From Pelorhabdus rhamnosifermentans (lineage in GTDB: Bacteria > Bacillota > Negativicutes > UMGS1260), in contig NZ_JAHGVE010000016.1 in assembly GCF_018835585.1 (NCBI RefSeq), positions 1-64,000 of the forward strand: 64,000 bases of DNA, given 5' to 3'. The translations under genes and the position numbers were made by a program. The notes under the pieces are model-generated. The model saw only the letters and a program-made list of their open reading frames with translations. It did no database searches and was not told the DNA's origin. Shown one piece after another: positions 35,900 to 44,389 of the stretch (positions within the stretch are counted from its first letter, which is position 1; each line of letters begins with the position of its first letter).

Positions 35900-36478
35900 T
35901 TAAATAAGTACACTTTTATTCTTTTGAGCAATATATTTGATGATTTTACAAGGATTCCCGGCAGCAACAACATTAGCTGGAACATTCTTTGTAACTACGC
36001 TACCAGAACCTATTACGCTGTTATCTCCAATCGTTACACCAGGATTGATAATCGATCCCCCGCCAATCCAAACATTATTTCCGATAGTTACAGCTTTAGT
36101 ATAATCGGCATTTTTAGGTCTTAACGTAGGATCAATGAGATGCGTTGCTGTAAATATACTGACATTCGGAGCAATTAATACATCATCGCCAATTTTTACA
36201 AGTCCATCATCTAAAACTAAGAAATTGAAATTTGCATAGAAATTCTCTCCAATTTCGATATTCGTGCCGTAATCACAATAAAAGGGAGGTTCTAATTCAA
36301 AATTCTCGCCTATTTTCCCAAATAATTTTTTTAAAATATTTATTCTTTTTTCTGTTTCCTCAGGATCTGTATGATTATATAATTTCGTAAGATGTCTCGC
36401 TTTATTTCTTAAAAGTATTAATTCTTCATCATAGGCATTATATATTTCACCATTAAGCATTTTTTGTTTTTCACTCAT
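35900..36478 (-). CDS. Maltose/galactoside O-acetyltransferase-like protein
   Basis: A 192-aa hexapeptide-repeat acyltransferase of the Maa/LacA/NodL type. It has an N-terminal Mac domain (KMLNGEIYNAYDEEL), a left-handed beta-helix (ANFNFLVLDDGLVKIGDDVLIAPNVSI, then NNVWIGGGSIINPGVTIGDNSVIGSGSVV) and the catalytic His in TATH. It moves acetyl from acetyl-CoA to a sugar hydroxyl. Its start overlaps the recombinase gene's stop by 8 bp, an unusual pairing that suggests acquisition as one unit. Confidence 0.9.
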   Translation of the reverse strand: MSEKQKMLNGEIYNAYDEELILLRNKARHLTKLYNHTDPEETEKRINILKKLFGKIGENFELEPPFYCDYGTNIEIGENFYANFNFLVLDDGLVKIGDDVLIAPNVSIFTATHLIDPTLRPKNADYTKAVTIGNNVWIGGGSIINPGVTIGDNSVIGSGSVVTKNVPANVVAAGNPCKIIKYIAQKNKSVLI

Positions 36479-37085
36479 TTAATACACACCTTTCGTACTC
36501 TTTGACTCTCGCATAAAATGTTACCTTCTTCATGCCTGATAACTCCATCGCTTTAACTGCTGTGATCTCCCCGGCTCGCCATTGTTTATAGGCTAATACA
36601 AAACTGTCGTCGATCTCAACTTTACGACGACCATAAGCCCGACCTTCAGCTTTAGCCAGTGCAATGCCTTCTTGTTGACGTTGACGAATTTTTTTACGTT
36701 CCCGTTCTGCTACATAAGACAACAGGCTGGAGAACTGCTCTTCCATAAGCCTCCCTACGTCACCCCGAGCTTTAAATTTACGACTATCAAATAAAGCTTC
36801 ATTCTCTAATATAACAATATCAGCATTCCGTTCTCTTGTGATATGCTTCCATTCACGAATGATTCCATCGTAGTCTCTGCCGAGTCGGTCAAGAGCATCT
36901 ATGTACACGATGTCGTTCTCACCAAGTACTTGCTTCATTGCTTGATACTGTGGTCTGTCGAAGTTCTTACCAGATTGCTTGTCAACGAATATGAACTGTT
37001 CCTCTATACCAAGCTCCCGCATTTTCAGAAATGATCTACCTTCTTTCTGGTCTTTAGAACTTACTCTAATATATCCAAGTCGCAT
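36471..37085 (-). CDS. Serine recombinase (resolvase/invertase family)
   Basis: A 204-aa small serine recombinase. The catalytic Ser is in LGYIRVSSKDQ at the N-terminus. The arginines of DALDRLGRDYDGI and the long E-helix follow (FSSLLSYVAERERKKIRQRQQEGIALAKAEGR). The C-terminal helix-turn-helix is YKQWRAGEITAVKAMELSGMKKVTFYARV. Half-site-like repeats GTTCAAAA/TTTTGAAC lie 50-110 bp upstream. It may be a resolvase or invertase from a former mobile element; no transposase is nearby. Confidence 0.92.
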   Translation of the reverse strand: MRLGYIRVSSKDQKEGRSFLKMRELGIEEQFIFVDKQSGKNFDRPQYQAMKQVLGENDIVYIDALDRLGRDYDGIIREWKHITRERNADIVILENEALFDSRKFKARGDVGRLMEEQFSSLLSYVAERERKKIRQRQQEGIALAKAEGRAYGRRKVEIDDSFVLAYKQWRAGEITAVKAMELSGMKKVTFYARVKEYERCVLNE

Positions 37086-37133
37086 ATCCGCTGACCTCCT
37101 CTTGCTTACCTTCTTGTCCTTAGTGTAGCACTA

Positions 37134-37194
37134 GTGTTCAAAAAATCAAGTAATACAATTTTGAACGTTCACTTTTTCGAAGCTTTTTTGAACA
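37134..37194. repeat. Recombination-site-like half-site repeats upstream of the recombinase
   Basis: TGTTCAAAA (37135-37143), TTTTGAAC (37159-37166) and TTTTTTGAAC (37184-37193) are repeated half-sites. The first two form an inverted pair about 15 bp apart. Spacing and position just upstream of a small serine recombinase gene fit a res site or its auto-operator. Confidence 0.45.
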
Positions 37195-37233
37195 TTCCAT
37201 ATAGCGATTAATATCTAAAATCCATAACGAAAA

Positions 37234-37260
37234 AGGAATTCCTCATTATGAGAAATTCCT
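37234..37260. repeat. Hairpin element, copy 1 (GGAATTCCTC...GAGAAATTCC)
   Basis: AGGAATTCCTCATTATGAGAAATTCCT is an imperfect hairpin whose core is almost identical to that in the terminator at 42508-42548. The segment between recombinase and HIT gene holds nothing else I recognise. Confidence 0.5.
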
Positions 37261-37355
37261 CAGAGTGTAGACAAAAGCAAAATTCCTATCAAGATAGGTA
37301 TAATAAAGCTATAAACTTTAGCTTCATTTATGAAGAAGTAAAAGGTTGCTAGTTA

Positions 37356-37820
37356 CTATTTTAATCGCTTTCTTATAAACGCGATTGTCTGGTCCAAACT
37401 AGATAGGTCTTGCAAATTATCCACCTTATTTTCTCGCCTATAGTAACTAAAAAGTTTAGCACCATCCAATTTTCCATCTGAAAATAACTCCGCATTTAAT
37501 GTATCAATCATCCAAGAATATCGAGGAAAAACATGAAAATGAAAGTGTGATGTCTCTTCTGCCAGATTTAAAATATATACTTTTTCAACCTCCGATATTT
37601 GCTGAAGGATGCCCACAACCTTTTGTAAGATTATAGCAATAGTCATGATTTCCGTCTGTGTTAAATCTTGATACGCCGTAACATGCCGTATTGGCGAAAG
37701 GATTAAATACCCAGGTACGTTGACATCAATACAATGATGGATAACAACTTCATGATCTTTATAAATCAAACCTCCCGGAGGTATTGTATTGCCTTCGACT
37801 ATACAACATGTAAGACACAT
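37356..37820 (-). CDS. HIT-family nucleotide-binding protein
   Basis: A 154-aa HIT protein with the histidine triad HFHFHVFP near residue 105 and an N-terminal CLTC pair, as in zinc-binding HIT members. ATG at 37820 is chosen because AAGGAG is upstream; the nominal longer start adds a basic stretch that contains that site. HIT proteins hydrolyse or transfer nucleotides on AMP-linked substrates. It follows the UbiD/UbiX/LpdD operon by 33 bp and is probably co-transcribed, but its role there is unclear. Confidence 0.9.
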   Translation of the reverse strand: MCLTCCIVEGNTIPPGGLIYKDHEVVIHHCIDVNVPGYLILSPIRHVTAYQDLTQTEIMTIAIILQKVVGILQQISEVEKVYILNLAEETSHFHFHVFPRYSWMIDTLNAELFSDGKLDGAKLFSYYRRENKVDNLQDLSSLDQTIAFIRKRLK

Positions 37821-37853
37821 TATTTTCTTTCTCCTTCCTCTTGCCAAATAAAA

Positions 37854-38261
37854 TTAAATATATTTTTGGATTAGCGTATCCGTCAATCTCTTTACAAGCT
37901 CGATTGTCAACTTTATTTCCTCAGCTGTTATATGATCAACATGAATACCACAGGTCACAACTACATTTCTATTTAATTTAGAAGAAAGTACGTGTGATAC
38001 ATATCTTGCTGCTTCATCATCCTTATGTCCGAGCAAATTTAGCACAGATGTGGTAGCACTGCTGACATTTACGTCTGCCAAGCTTGGTCTAGGAACACTT
38101 AAGGTTACGCAGCCGATATGAGGACTATTTCCTCCTGTAACGATTACACATAAGTCTTGGCCGATAGAAATAGCCTTCATATTTATTTTTATCCGGCCAC
38201 TTTCTACCGTTAAATCCTGCACCTTATCACCTTCTATTTTAGCTAAACATTTTCTCCCCAT
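37854..38261 (-). CDS. LpdD-like protein of the UbiD/UbiX decarboxylase operon
   Basis: A 135-aa protein of the small third-subunit type found with gallate/hydroxybenzoate decarboxylases (LpdD/YclD-like). Recognisable stretches are LCVIVTGGNSPHIGCVTLSVPRPSL, followed by HVLSSKLNRNVVVTCGIHVDHITAEEI. It overlaps the ubiX-like gene by 19 bp. It is thought to support prenyl-FMN delivery or complex assembly; the exact role is not proven. The assignment rests on context plus recollection of the family. Confidence 0.75.
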   Translation of the reverse strand: MGRKCLAKIEGDKVQDLTVESGRIKINMKAISIGQDLCVIVTGGNSPHIGCVTLSVPRPSLADVNVSSATTSVLNLLGHKDDEAARYVSHVLSSKLNRNVVVTCGIHVDHITAEEIKLTIELVKRLTDTLIQKYI

Positions 38262-38836
38262 CTATTAAACCCTGCTACTTCAATTCCAAATCCGTCAAGA
38301 ATCTTGCCAATAATCTGTCTGTTCATATCCTCCAGACTCAGCGGCTTATGATAGTAAGTAACCATTGGCGGAATAATCATGGCACCTATTTCCGCCAATG
38401 AAAGTAAGTTTCTTAAGTGAATCATACTTAACGGGCTTTCTCTGGGTACTACGACTAAATTTCTTCTTTCTTTAATTGTAACGTCCGCTGCTCTGAGCAG
38501 CAGGTTATCAGAATAGCCACAAACAATGCCAGCAACAGTTTTCATGCTGCAAGGAATGATGATCATGCCTGCTGTTTTAAACGTACCACTTGCGATGCTC
38601 GCACCGATATTATTTATATCATAGACTTTATCCGCTAAATGGAATACTTCATCTAACGGATATTCTGTTTCTTCAGCAATAGTTCGTTCAGCACTACTGG
38701 AAATAACCAAATGAGTCTCCCATTCAGGGTTTTCTCTGAGCGTTTTTAATATATCGATACCTAATATTGCTCCACTTGCTCCACTCATTCCAATGACTAA
38801 TCGTTTTTTATGGCTGGCCTTTAAGTGATTTTCCAT
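38243..38836 (-). CDS. UbiX-family flavin prenyltransferase
   Basis: A 197-aa flavoprotein with the UbiX opening RLVIGMSGASGAILG (FMN phosphate site), then VISSSAERTI, the IIPCSMKTVAGI motif and RESPLSMIHLRNLLSLAEIGAMIIPP. It makes prenylated FMN from dimethylallyl phosphate and FMN, the cofactor of the UbiD partner upstream. It lies 71 bp after the ubiD-like gene and overlaps the LpdD-like gene. Confidence 0.95.
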   Translation of the reverse strand: MENHLKASHKKRLVIGMSGASGAILGIDILKTLRENPEWETHLVISSSAERTIAEETEYPLDEVFHLADKVYDINNIGASIASGTFKTAGMIIIPCSMKTVAGIVCGYSDNLLLRAADVTIKERRNLVVVPRESPLSMIHLRNLLSLAEIGAMIIPPMVTYYHKPLSLEDMNRQIIGKILDGFGIEVAGFNRWGENV

Positions 38837-38907
38837 AAGGTCGCAATACCCTTTCTAAGGTAGAATTTTATCAAAAAAACAACCTATCCAAATCTTTCTT
38901 CATGAAT

Positions 38908-40392
38908 TTATTTGTTAAATAATTCTGGAACAAATCGACTTGGATCTACATCCTTAAACTTTGCTCTTTGGAATTTATCTTTTAAATGATAGGGTACGGT
39001 GCAGTCAAAAATTACTTTGCAGGAAATACCTTTATCCTTTAGTGCCGGATTATAAACAGGATTTTGAGAAGGATCTAAAGGATGGCACCGGACACCAGGA
39101 ATAAATACAGTGTCCACATCCCCTTGGTAACGTGTATTAAGCGCCCACATGACATCGTTACTATCAAACGGATCAACATCTTCATCAACTAAGATGACAT
39201 GTTTCAGTTCCGAAAAAGCGGAAAAGGCTAATAGAGCCGCCTGTCTTTGCCGTCCTTCATCACTTGGCTGACTCTTTTTAAACTGTAAAACAGCCATGTA
39301 TTTTCCGCCACCTGATGAATGGGCATAAACATTGAGCAATCGACCTGGCATGGCTTTATCCACCATTTGCAATATACTTGCTTCTGTGGGTATACCCGCC
39401 ATACTAACATGCTCTTCGCTGGGTCCGATACAGGTTTGCATAATAGGATGCATGCGATGGGTAACAGCCTTGACTTTAATTACTGGCAATTCAGCACAAG
39501 CTGGACCGGTATAACCGGGAAACTCCGGCATGGCTTTGCCTGTATGGGTATTTTGATCTTCTCTTACCCGCACGCCAGGAAGCAAGTCACCTTCTATAAC
39601 ATATTCCGCATTGGCAATTGCTTTTTCACGAATGGTCAAACAGGGAATGAGTTCAACAGCTTCCTGTCTAATCGCGCCTGCAATGCTTAATTCGTTAAAC
39701 CCAATAGGCGTTGTTGGCGGCTCGAAGCAAGCCGCAATTTCCATAGCAGGATCCACTCCGATACTAATGGAAATGGGTAAGGACTTTCCAGCTTTCTCTG
39801 CCTTTTCACGAAATACTCCTAAATGTCGAGCGCCTGGAACAAAGTACATAGATATTTCATCTTTACTTTGTAAACAGAGACGATGAATTGTAACATCGGA
39901 TTCTCCCGTTTCCGGATCAGAGGCATAACACATCCCCATAGTAATATAGGGCCCTGCATCTTCTTCTGTATTCGTTGGTGCAGGAACTAATTTTCTAATA
40001 TCAAACCCTTGTTCATCGGCATAATGGACAACTTCCTGACATTTCGCCTTAGCTTTGGAAACGGTTATGGGGGCAATTGGGTTTTTGACCGCTTCATTTA
40101 AAAGAAAGCCAAGACGGCCCGGTTTGGTGTCTAGCATAAGTCCTACTCTTTCGCGACTAGCTAAAAGTCCAATAATAACTCTAGCATCTTCATGACCCTT
40201 TACATTTTTAAAGATCATGGCAGGTCCAATTCTTGTTGGACGCATAACGGTTCCGCCAGCACCAACATGACGGTAAACTCCAGATAGTTCAGCATGTGGA
40301 TCTACTTGTTCGTTCGTTTCAATTAATTGACCCGGCACCGACTTTAACAGTTCGATAGCCGAACGTAAATCGATTACTTTTCCTTTTGACAT
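38908..40392 (-). CDS. UbiD-family prenyl-FMN-dependent aromatic-acid decarboxylase
   Basis: A 494-aa UbiD protein. The metal/prFMN region is IGFNELSIAGAIRQEAVELIPC and the C-terminal part contains VDEDVDPFDSNDVMWALNTR, a signature of hydroxybenzoate/gallate decarboxylases. IHRLCLQSKDEISMYFVPGARHLGVF matches the LpdC/ShdC branch. It reversibly decarboxylates a phenolic acid such as 4-hydroxybenzoate, protocatechuate or gallate; the exact acid is not readable. It is the first gene of the operon, under a MerR-type promoter. Confidence 0.93.
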   Translation of the reverse strand: MSKGKVIDLRSAIELLKSVPGQLIETNEQVDPHAELSGVYRHVGAGGTVMRPTRIGPAMIFKNVKGHEDARVIIGLLASRERVGLMLDTKPGRLGFLLNEAVKNPIAPITVSKAKAKCQEVVHYADEQGFDIRKLVPAPTNTEEDAGPYITMGMCYASDPETGESDVTIHRLCLQSKDEISMYFVPGARHLGVFREKAEKAGKSLPISISIGVDPAMEIAACFEPPTTPIGFNELSIAGAIRQEAVELIPCLTIREKAIANAEYVIEGDLLPGVRVREDQNTHTGKAMPEFPGYTGPACAELPVIKVKAVTHRMHPIMQTCIGPSEEHVSMAGIPTEASILQMVDKAMPGRLLNVYAHSSGGGKYMAVLQFKKSQPSDEGRQRQAALLAFSAFSELKHVILVDEDVDPFDSNDVMWALNTRYQGDVDTVFIPGVRCHPLDPSQNPVYNPALKDKGISCKVIFDCTVPYHLKDKFQRAKFKDVDPSRFVPELFNK

Positions 40393-40486
40393 TCTAAGTT
40401 CCTCCTTATATTCCCATCTACGAGATGCTTAGCTGTTGTTCAGCGGCAAAGCAGCTTATTCGATTAATAAATGGATTGATATAAGT

Positions 40487-40517
40487 ATCTTAGAGTATAT
40501 ACTAACTATACAGTCAA
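40487..40517 (-). promoter_or_regulatory. MerR-type promoter of the ubiD operon
   Basis: TTGACT (40512-40517) and TAAGAT (40487-40492) are 19 bp apart on the minus strand, the long spacer typical of MerR-controlled promoters. The spacer contains GTATA...TATAC as a dyad. It lies 95 bp before the ubiD-like gene and next to a MerR-family gene. Confidence 0.7.
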
Positions 40518-40533
40518 TATTTACGCTTAGAAT

Positions 40534-41361
40534 TCAATTCATTTTTTCTATGGGAACTTGTAATTGACAAAGATCCACATCCGTATTTTCATTATAAAAA
40601 GTAGTATCTAGCACACAAGCATCCACAATGTTCCCGATCACCTTATAATGATTATCATTTATCCATTCCAACAACCTGTGTAAAAATTGACTATCATAAG
40701 GCATTCCATATTTATACATACATATATACTTTCCCGCTGGTAAAGTAATAACATTTTGAATAGCAGGGTCTTCTGAAGATAAAAATACAAATGCTCCCGC
40801 ACCCTCAAAGATATTATTTTCTTTCACACTCTCCTTCATAATCATTGTGCCAAACCCTTTTGAGGGAAGCATTCCCTGTTTAACAAGCGTATTCCATGCT
40901 CGCATCGAAGTTAAATGCAATTCTTGTCTAGATATTTCATGTTTAAATGGAAAAAAGACTATCTTTCTTTCAGAAAATTCTTCTATGACAGGTTGATATA
41001 GTTCTTCTTTATAAGAATAAATGTTTGCATAAGTATTTAATCTGCTCTCAATGGACTCACGCGTTTGTAAAAGCTTTCGTATTTCCTTATTGATAAACCC
41101 CCTATGATATTCTAACAGGGAAATAGCTGTAGTAAGATTTCTATTTTTTATATGCTTTTTGATGTCCGCAAGTTTAATACCCGCTGCCTTCAAAAAACAG
41201 ATTTCCCTTAAAAATGGAATTTGAGAGGAACTATAATATCGATACCCATGTTCATCAACTCGTTCAGGTTTAAATAACCCTATTTTGTCATAATAAATCA
41301 AGGTTTGTCTTGAAACACTATGTATTTCAGCCATCTCACTAATTGATAAATATTTTTTCAC
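40534..41361 (-). CDS. MerR-family regulator with GyrI-like effector domain
   Basis: A 275-aa regulator. The MerR winged helix is YLSISEMAEIHSVSRQTLIYYDKIGLFKPERVDEHGYRYYSSSQIPFLREICFLKAAGIKLADIKKHI, followed by a dimerisation helix (about residues 85-120). The C-terminal GyrI/BltR-like ligand-binding domain is from about 125 (ITLPAGKYICMYKYGMPYDSQFLHRLLEWI). The GTG start at 41361 is chosen for its GATGGAG site and normal N-terminus. The first promoter downstream has a 19-bp spacer, so it probably controls the ubiD operon in response to a phenolic ligand. Confidence 0.9.
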   Translation of the reverse strand: MKKYLSISEMAEIHSVSRQTLIYYDKIGLFKPERVDEHGYRYYSSSQIPFLREICFLKAAGIKLADIKKHIKNRNLTTAISLLEYHRGFINKEIRKLLQTRESIESRLNTYANIYSYKEELYQPVIEEFSERKIVFFPFKHEISRQELHLTSMRAWNTLVKQGMLPSKGFGTMIMKESVKENNIFEGAGAFVFLSSEDPAIQNVITLPAGKYICMYKYGMPYDSQFLHRLLEWINDNHYKVIGNIVDACVLDTTFYNENTDVDLCQLQVPIEKMN

Positions 41362-41542
41362 CGTTTTTGCTCCATCTCTAAGTTTCGACCGGAATTGATT
41401 TAGTCTTTTTCTCAACAAGCAGGAAATTTTTACATTTTCAAAGAATATAATCGCGATATAACAAATGAAAAGCTACATTAATTTACAATAAATTTTCATA
41501 AAGTAATGTACTGCAGATTCTAGATTATCAAGGGAGACTACT

Positions 41543-42439
41543 ATGCTCACTGTAAAATCACAGAAAATCTTTCAATTAATTTCTCTTTGTGCTGTTTTTA
41601 TTTGTACACTCTTAGTATACTCACCCATCACTTATGCAACAAGCATTACGCAAGAATACGTAAAGATACCAGCTAAATTTGATGATGGTGTTTATCATTT
41701 GGAAGCCATGATTTATAGACCGAATGGTGCAGGTGTTTATCCACTAATCGTAATCAATCATGGTCGATCAACAAAACCAGCGGAACGCAAAATACCTACT
41801 TTAGTAAATTATTATAAAACGCAGGCAGAAACTTTGGCACAAAAAGGATTTGCTGTCGTTGTCGCCGTCCGGCGCGGCTATGGGAATTCGGAAGGCTCTG
41901 ATGTAGAATATTCTACCGCCTCAACCATTTATCAAGCTGGATTACAAGGAGCCAAAGATGTTACCGAAATTGTAAGGTTTATGCAAAGTCAACCCTATAT
42001 CGATAAAAACCGTGTCATTCTCATTGGGCAATCGTGCGGCGGACTGGTATCCGTAGCTTCTGGAACAAAGGATATTCCAGGACTCATTGGAGTCGTTAAT
42101 TTTGCAGGCGGATTACGTCATCCTTCTACGGCCAACCCATCCATTTGGACTACGGCAGATGAAACCTATCTGGTCAAAACCTATCATTCTTACGGTCAAA
42201 ACGCAAAAGTTCCCATGCTGTGGATCTATACTGAAAATGATCATTTTTTCCCATCTGATCTCTCTCCTAAAATGTATGATGCCTTTATCAAAGGAGGTGG
42301 CACAGGGAAATTCTACTTACTTCCTCCATTCGGAAAAGATGGACATACCTTCTTTCCAAACAAATCAACAATTCCAACCTGGATGCCTCTCTTCGACGAA
42401 TTCTTAAAAACATTAAATGTCCCCACTTCAAATCTATAA
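41543..42439 (+). CDS. Exported alpha/beta hydrolase (dienelactone-hydrolase-like)
   Basis: 298 aa. A signal peptide of about 32 residues (hydrophobic core LISLCAVFICTLLVYSP, cleavage near TYATS) leads into an alpha/beta-hydrolase fold. The oxyanion region is VINHGRS, the nucleophile elbow is GQSCGG (Ser), the acid probably the Asp in TENDHF and the His in GKDGHTFF. It is predicted to be secreted and to hydrolyse an ester or peptide-like bond. AGGGAG precedes the ATG. It is divergent from the MerR gene and convergent with the ABC ATPase; no metabolic partner is evident. Confidence 0.9.
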   Translation: MLTVKSQKIFQLISLCAVFICTLLVYSPITYATSITQEYVKIPAKFDDGVYHLEAMIYRPNGAGVYPLIVINHGRSTKPAERKIPTLVNYYKTQAETLAQKGFAVVVAVRRGYGNSEGSDVEYSTASTIYQAGLQGAKDVTEIVRFMQSQPYIDKNRVILIGQSCGGLVSVASGTKDIPGLIGVVNFAGGLRHPSTANPSIWTTADETYLVKTYHSYGQNAKVPMLWIYTENDHFFPSDLSPKMYDAFIKGGGTGKFYLLPPFGKDGHTFFPNKSTIPTWMPLFDEFLKTLNVPTSNL

Positions 42440-42507
42440 GCTCAATGACCAGAAAATCCATTATGAAATAAAAGAAAAACTCTGTGCTTCGAGAATATGC
42501 TTTAACA

Positions 42508-42548
42508 ACAAACGGAATTCCTCCTATGTGAGAAATTCCGTTTGTTTA
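42508..42548. terminator. Bidirectional terminator, hairpin element copy 2
   Basis: ACAAACGGAATTCCTC pairs with GAGAAATTCCGTTTGT around a 6-nt loop, between the convergent hydrolase and ABC ATPase genes. The inner GGAATTCCTC/GAGAAATTCC core repeats that at 37234-37260. It overlaps the last codons of the ATPase by 3 bp. Confidence 0.8.
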
Positions 42549-43340
42549 TGCGACAGGGGAAGAAATAATGCGAGGCACACACGTAATGAGGCCTTCGTTT
42601 CCTTCCACTGAACCAATCGCTACTTCGATGCCATAGGTGTCATAAATAGTCTTCTCTGTGATCACTGTTTCTGGTGGTCCCGCATAAGATATCCGTCCAT
42701 TCTTCATAATAGCCACATTACTAGCAGTTAGCAAGGCATGATCAGGAAAATGAGTGGACATGATGACGGTCCTGCCTTGGCGAGCAAGACCGTCGATCAT
42801 GTGCAACAGACGAATTTGATTACCAAAATCCAAGTGTGATGTAGGTTCGTCAAGAATCAAAATTTTTGCATCTTGAGCTAAAGCCGCCGCCAGCAATACA
42901 AGTTGCCGTTCTCCACCACTGATTTCAGTGTAACACTTATCCCGTAAATAAAAAATACCCAGAGAATCCATGGCTTGCTCGGCAATCAAAATATCATTTT
43001 TACCAGGAGCAGATAAAAAATCTAAGTGAGGCGTCCGCCCCATTAATACTACTTGCAAAACAGAAAAAGGAAAAGCAGGTACATGAGTTTGAGGAACATA
43101 CGCTATTTTCCGGGCAATTTCTTGTCGACTCAGCAAATCGATATTTTTACCATCAATACGAATAATCCCTTGACTAAGCGGCAGCAGGCGATTGAGGCAT
43201 TGAATCAATGTAGATTTTCCCGTACCATTCGGGCCCAGCAAACAAAAAACCTGATAGGAGTCAACAGCAAAATGAATACCAGAAAAAATCGCGGTTATTC
43301 CATCGTAGGAAAAAGTTGCATTTTCAATCTCTAAATGCAT
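42546..43340 (-). CDS. FecE/BtuD/MolC-type ABC transporter ATP-binding protein
   Basis: A 264-aa ABC ATPase. Walker A is GPNGTGKSTLIQ, the signature is ISGGERQLVLLAAALA, Walker B is LILDEPTSHLD and the switch His is in MSTHFPDHA. It belongs to the iron-siderophore/cobalamin/molybdate branch. It overlaps the permease gene by one base. It works with the next two genes as an importer. The substrate class is open: iron complex, cobalamin or, given the neighbouring WtpA-like protein, molybdate/tungstate. Confidence 0.93.
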   Translation of the reverse strand: MHLEIENATFSYDGITAIFSGIHFAVDSYQVFCLLGPNGTGKSTLIQCLNRLLPLSQGIIRIDGKNIDLLSRQEIARKIAYVPQTHVPAFPFSVLQVVLMGRTPHLDFLSAPGKNDILIAEQAMDSLGIFYLRDKCYTEISGGERQLVLLAAALAQDAKILILDEPTSHLDFGNQIRLLHMIDGLARQGRTVIMSTHFPDHALLTASNVAIMKNGRISYAGPPETVITEKTIYDTYGIEVAIGSVEGNEGLITCVPRIISSPVA

Positions 43341-44359
43341 TACCAGCCCACCTTCTTTTTCATAATCAAATAGGCAAAAAAAGGGGCTCCAATCATAGCT
43401 GTCAAAATTCCCAATGGGATTTCCAGTTCCGTGACGGATCGAGCCAGCGTGTCAACTAACAATAGATAACAAGCACCTAGAGAAATACAGGCCGGAATCA
43501 GTTTTCGGTTATCTGGCCCCACGAGAAGACGTCCGATGTGAGGAATCACCAATCCGACCCAACCGATAATGCCAACTAAACAGGTGGCCCCCGCTGTAAT
43601 CAGCGTACACAGAAAAATAATCACGCCACGTTCGCGTGTTGTATCAATGCCGAAAGCCTGCGCCTCAACTTCCCCCATGGACAAAATATTGATCCGCCAA
43701 CTCAAGGCAGTCAAAATACCTAACGCCACGACAATCACCATTCCCGCTGATGACAAAATAGCAACATTCACGTTAGCAAGCGAGCCCATAAGCCAAAAAA
43801 CTATTGCCGGAAGTTTTTCATAAGGATCGGCCACAAATTTGACCAAGGATATAAGCGAAGAAAAGAAAGAGCCCACTATGACTCCGCCTAGAATGATCAC
43901 CAAGGTAGGCGCTGTTTTGTACACCTTGCTAATGGCATAAGTACAGAACACAGCAAAGAGTCCGAAAAAAAGCGCCGATAGCTGTACAACAAGAGTACTA
44001 TCAGATAGCAAAATAGCAATAGAAGCACCAAAACCTGCGCCAGCGGCAACACCGAGTATATACGGTGAAACCAACGGATTACGAAACACTCCCTGAAAGG
44101 CGGCACCGGCTGCTGATAATCCCGCACCAACAATTACTGCTGCTAGAATGCGAGGCAGCCGAACCTGAAAAACCACATTCTCCGCCATAGGCGCCCAAGA
44201 ATGATCCAAGGGTAGAAATGAAGAAAAAAGAATTTGAATAACCGTCGTTAGAGAAAGGGGATAACGACCGCTGACAAAAGAAATAAAGAAAAGAATAATG
44301 GGAACAAGCCAGAGCAAAACAGAAATGCTGAATTGACGCTTGCTAGATAGAAAATTCAT
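43340..44359 (-). CDS. FecCD-family ABC transporter permease
   Basis: A 339-aa permease with about ten helices. FecCD motifs are visible: RLPRILAAVIVGAGLSAAGAAFQGVFRNPLVSPYILGVAAGAGFGA and GIIGWVGLVIPHIGRLLVGPDNRKLIP. It forms the dimeric channel of a type II importer. It sits between the binding protein (31-bp gap) and the ATPase. Confidence 0.94.
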   Translation of the reverse strand: MNFLSSKRQFSISVLLWLVPIILFFISFVSGRYPLSLTTVIQILFSSFLPLDHSWAPMAENVVFQVRLPRILAAVIVGAGLSAAGAAFQGVFRNPLVSPYILGVAAGAGFGASIAILLSDSTLVVQLSALFFGLFAVFCTYAISKVYKTAPTLVIILGGVIVGSFFSSLISLVKFVADPYEKLPAIVFWLMGSLANVNVAILSSAGMVIVVALGILTALSWRINILSMGEVEAQAFGIDTTRERGVIIFLCTLITAGATCLVGIIGWVGLVIPHIGRLLVGPDNRKLIPACISLGACYLLLVDTLARSVTELEIPLGILTAMIGAPFFAYLIMKKKVGW

Positions 44360-44389
44360 GTGGCCCCCCCGTTCGATTAAAAGTATTCG

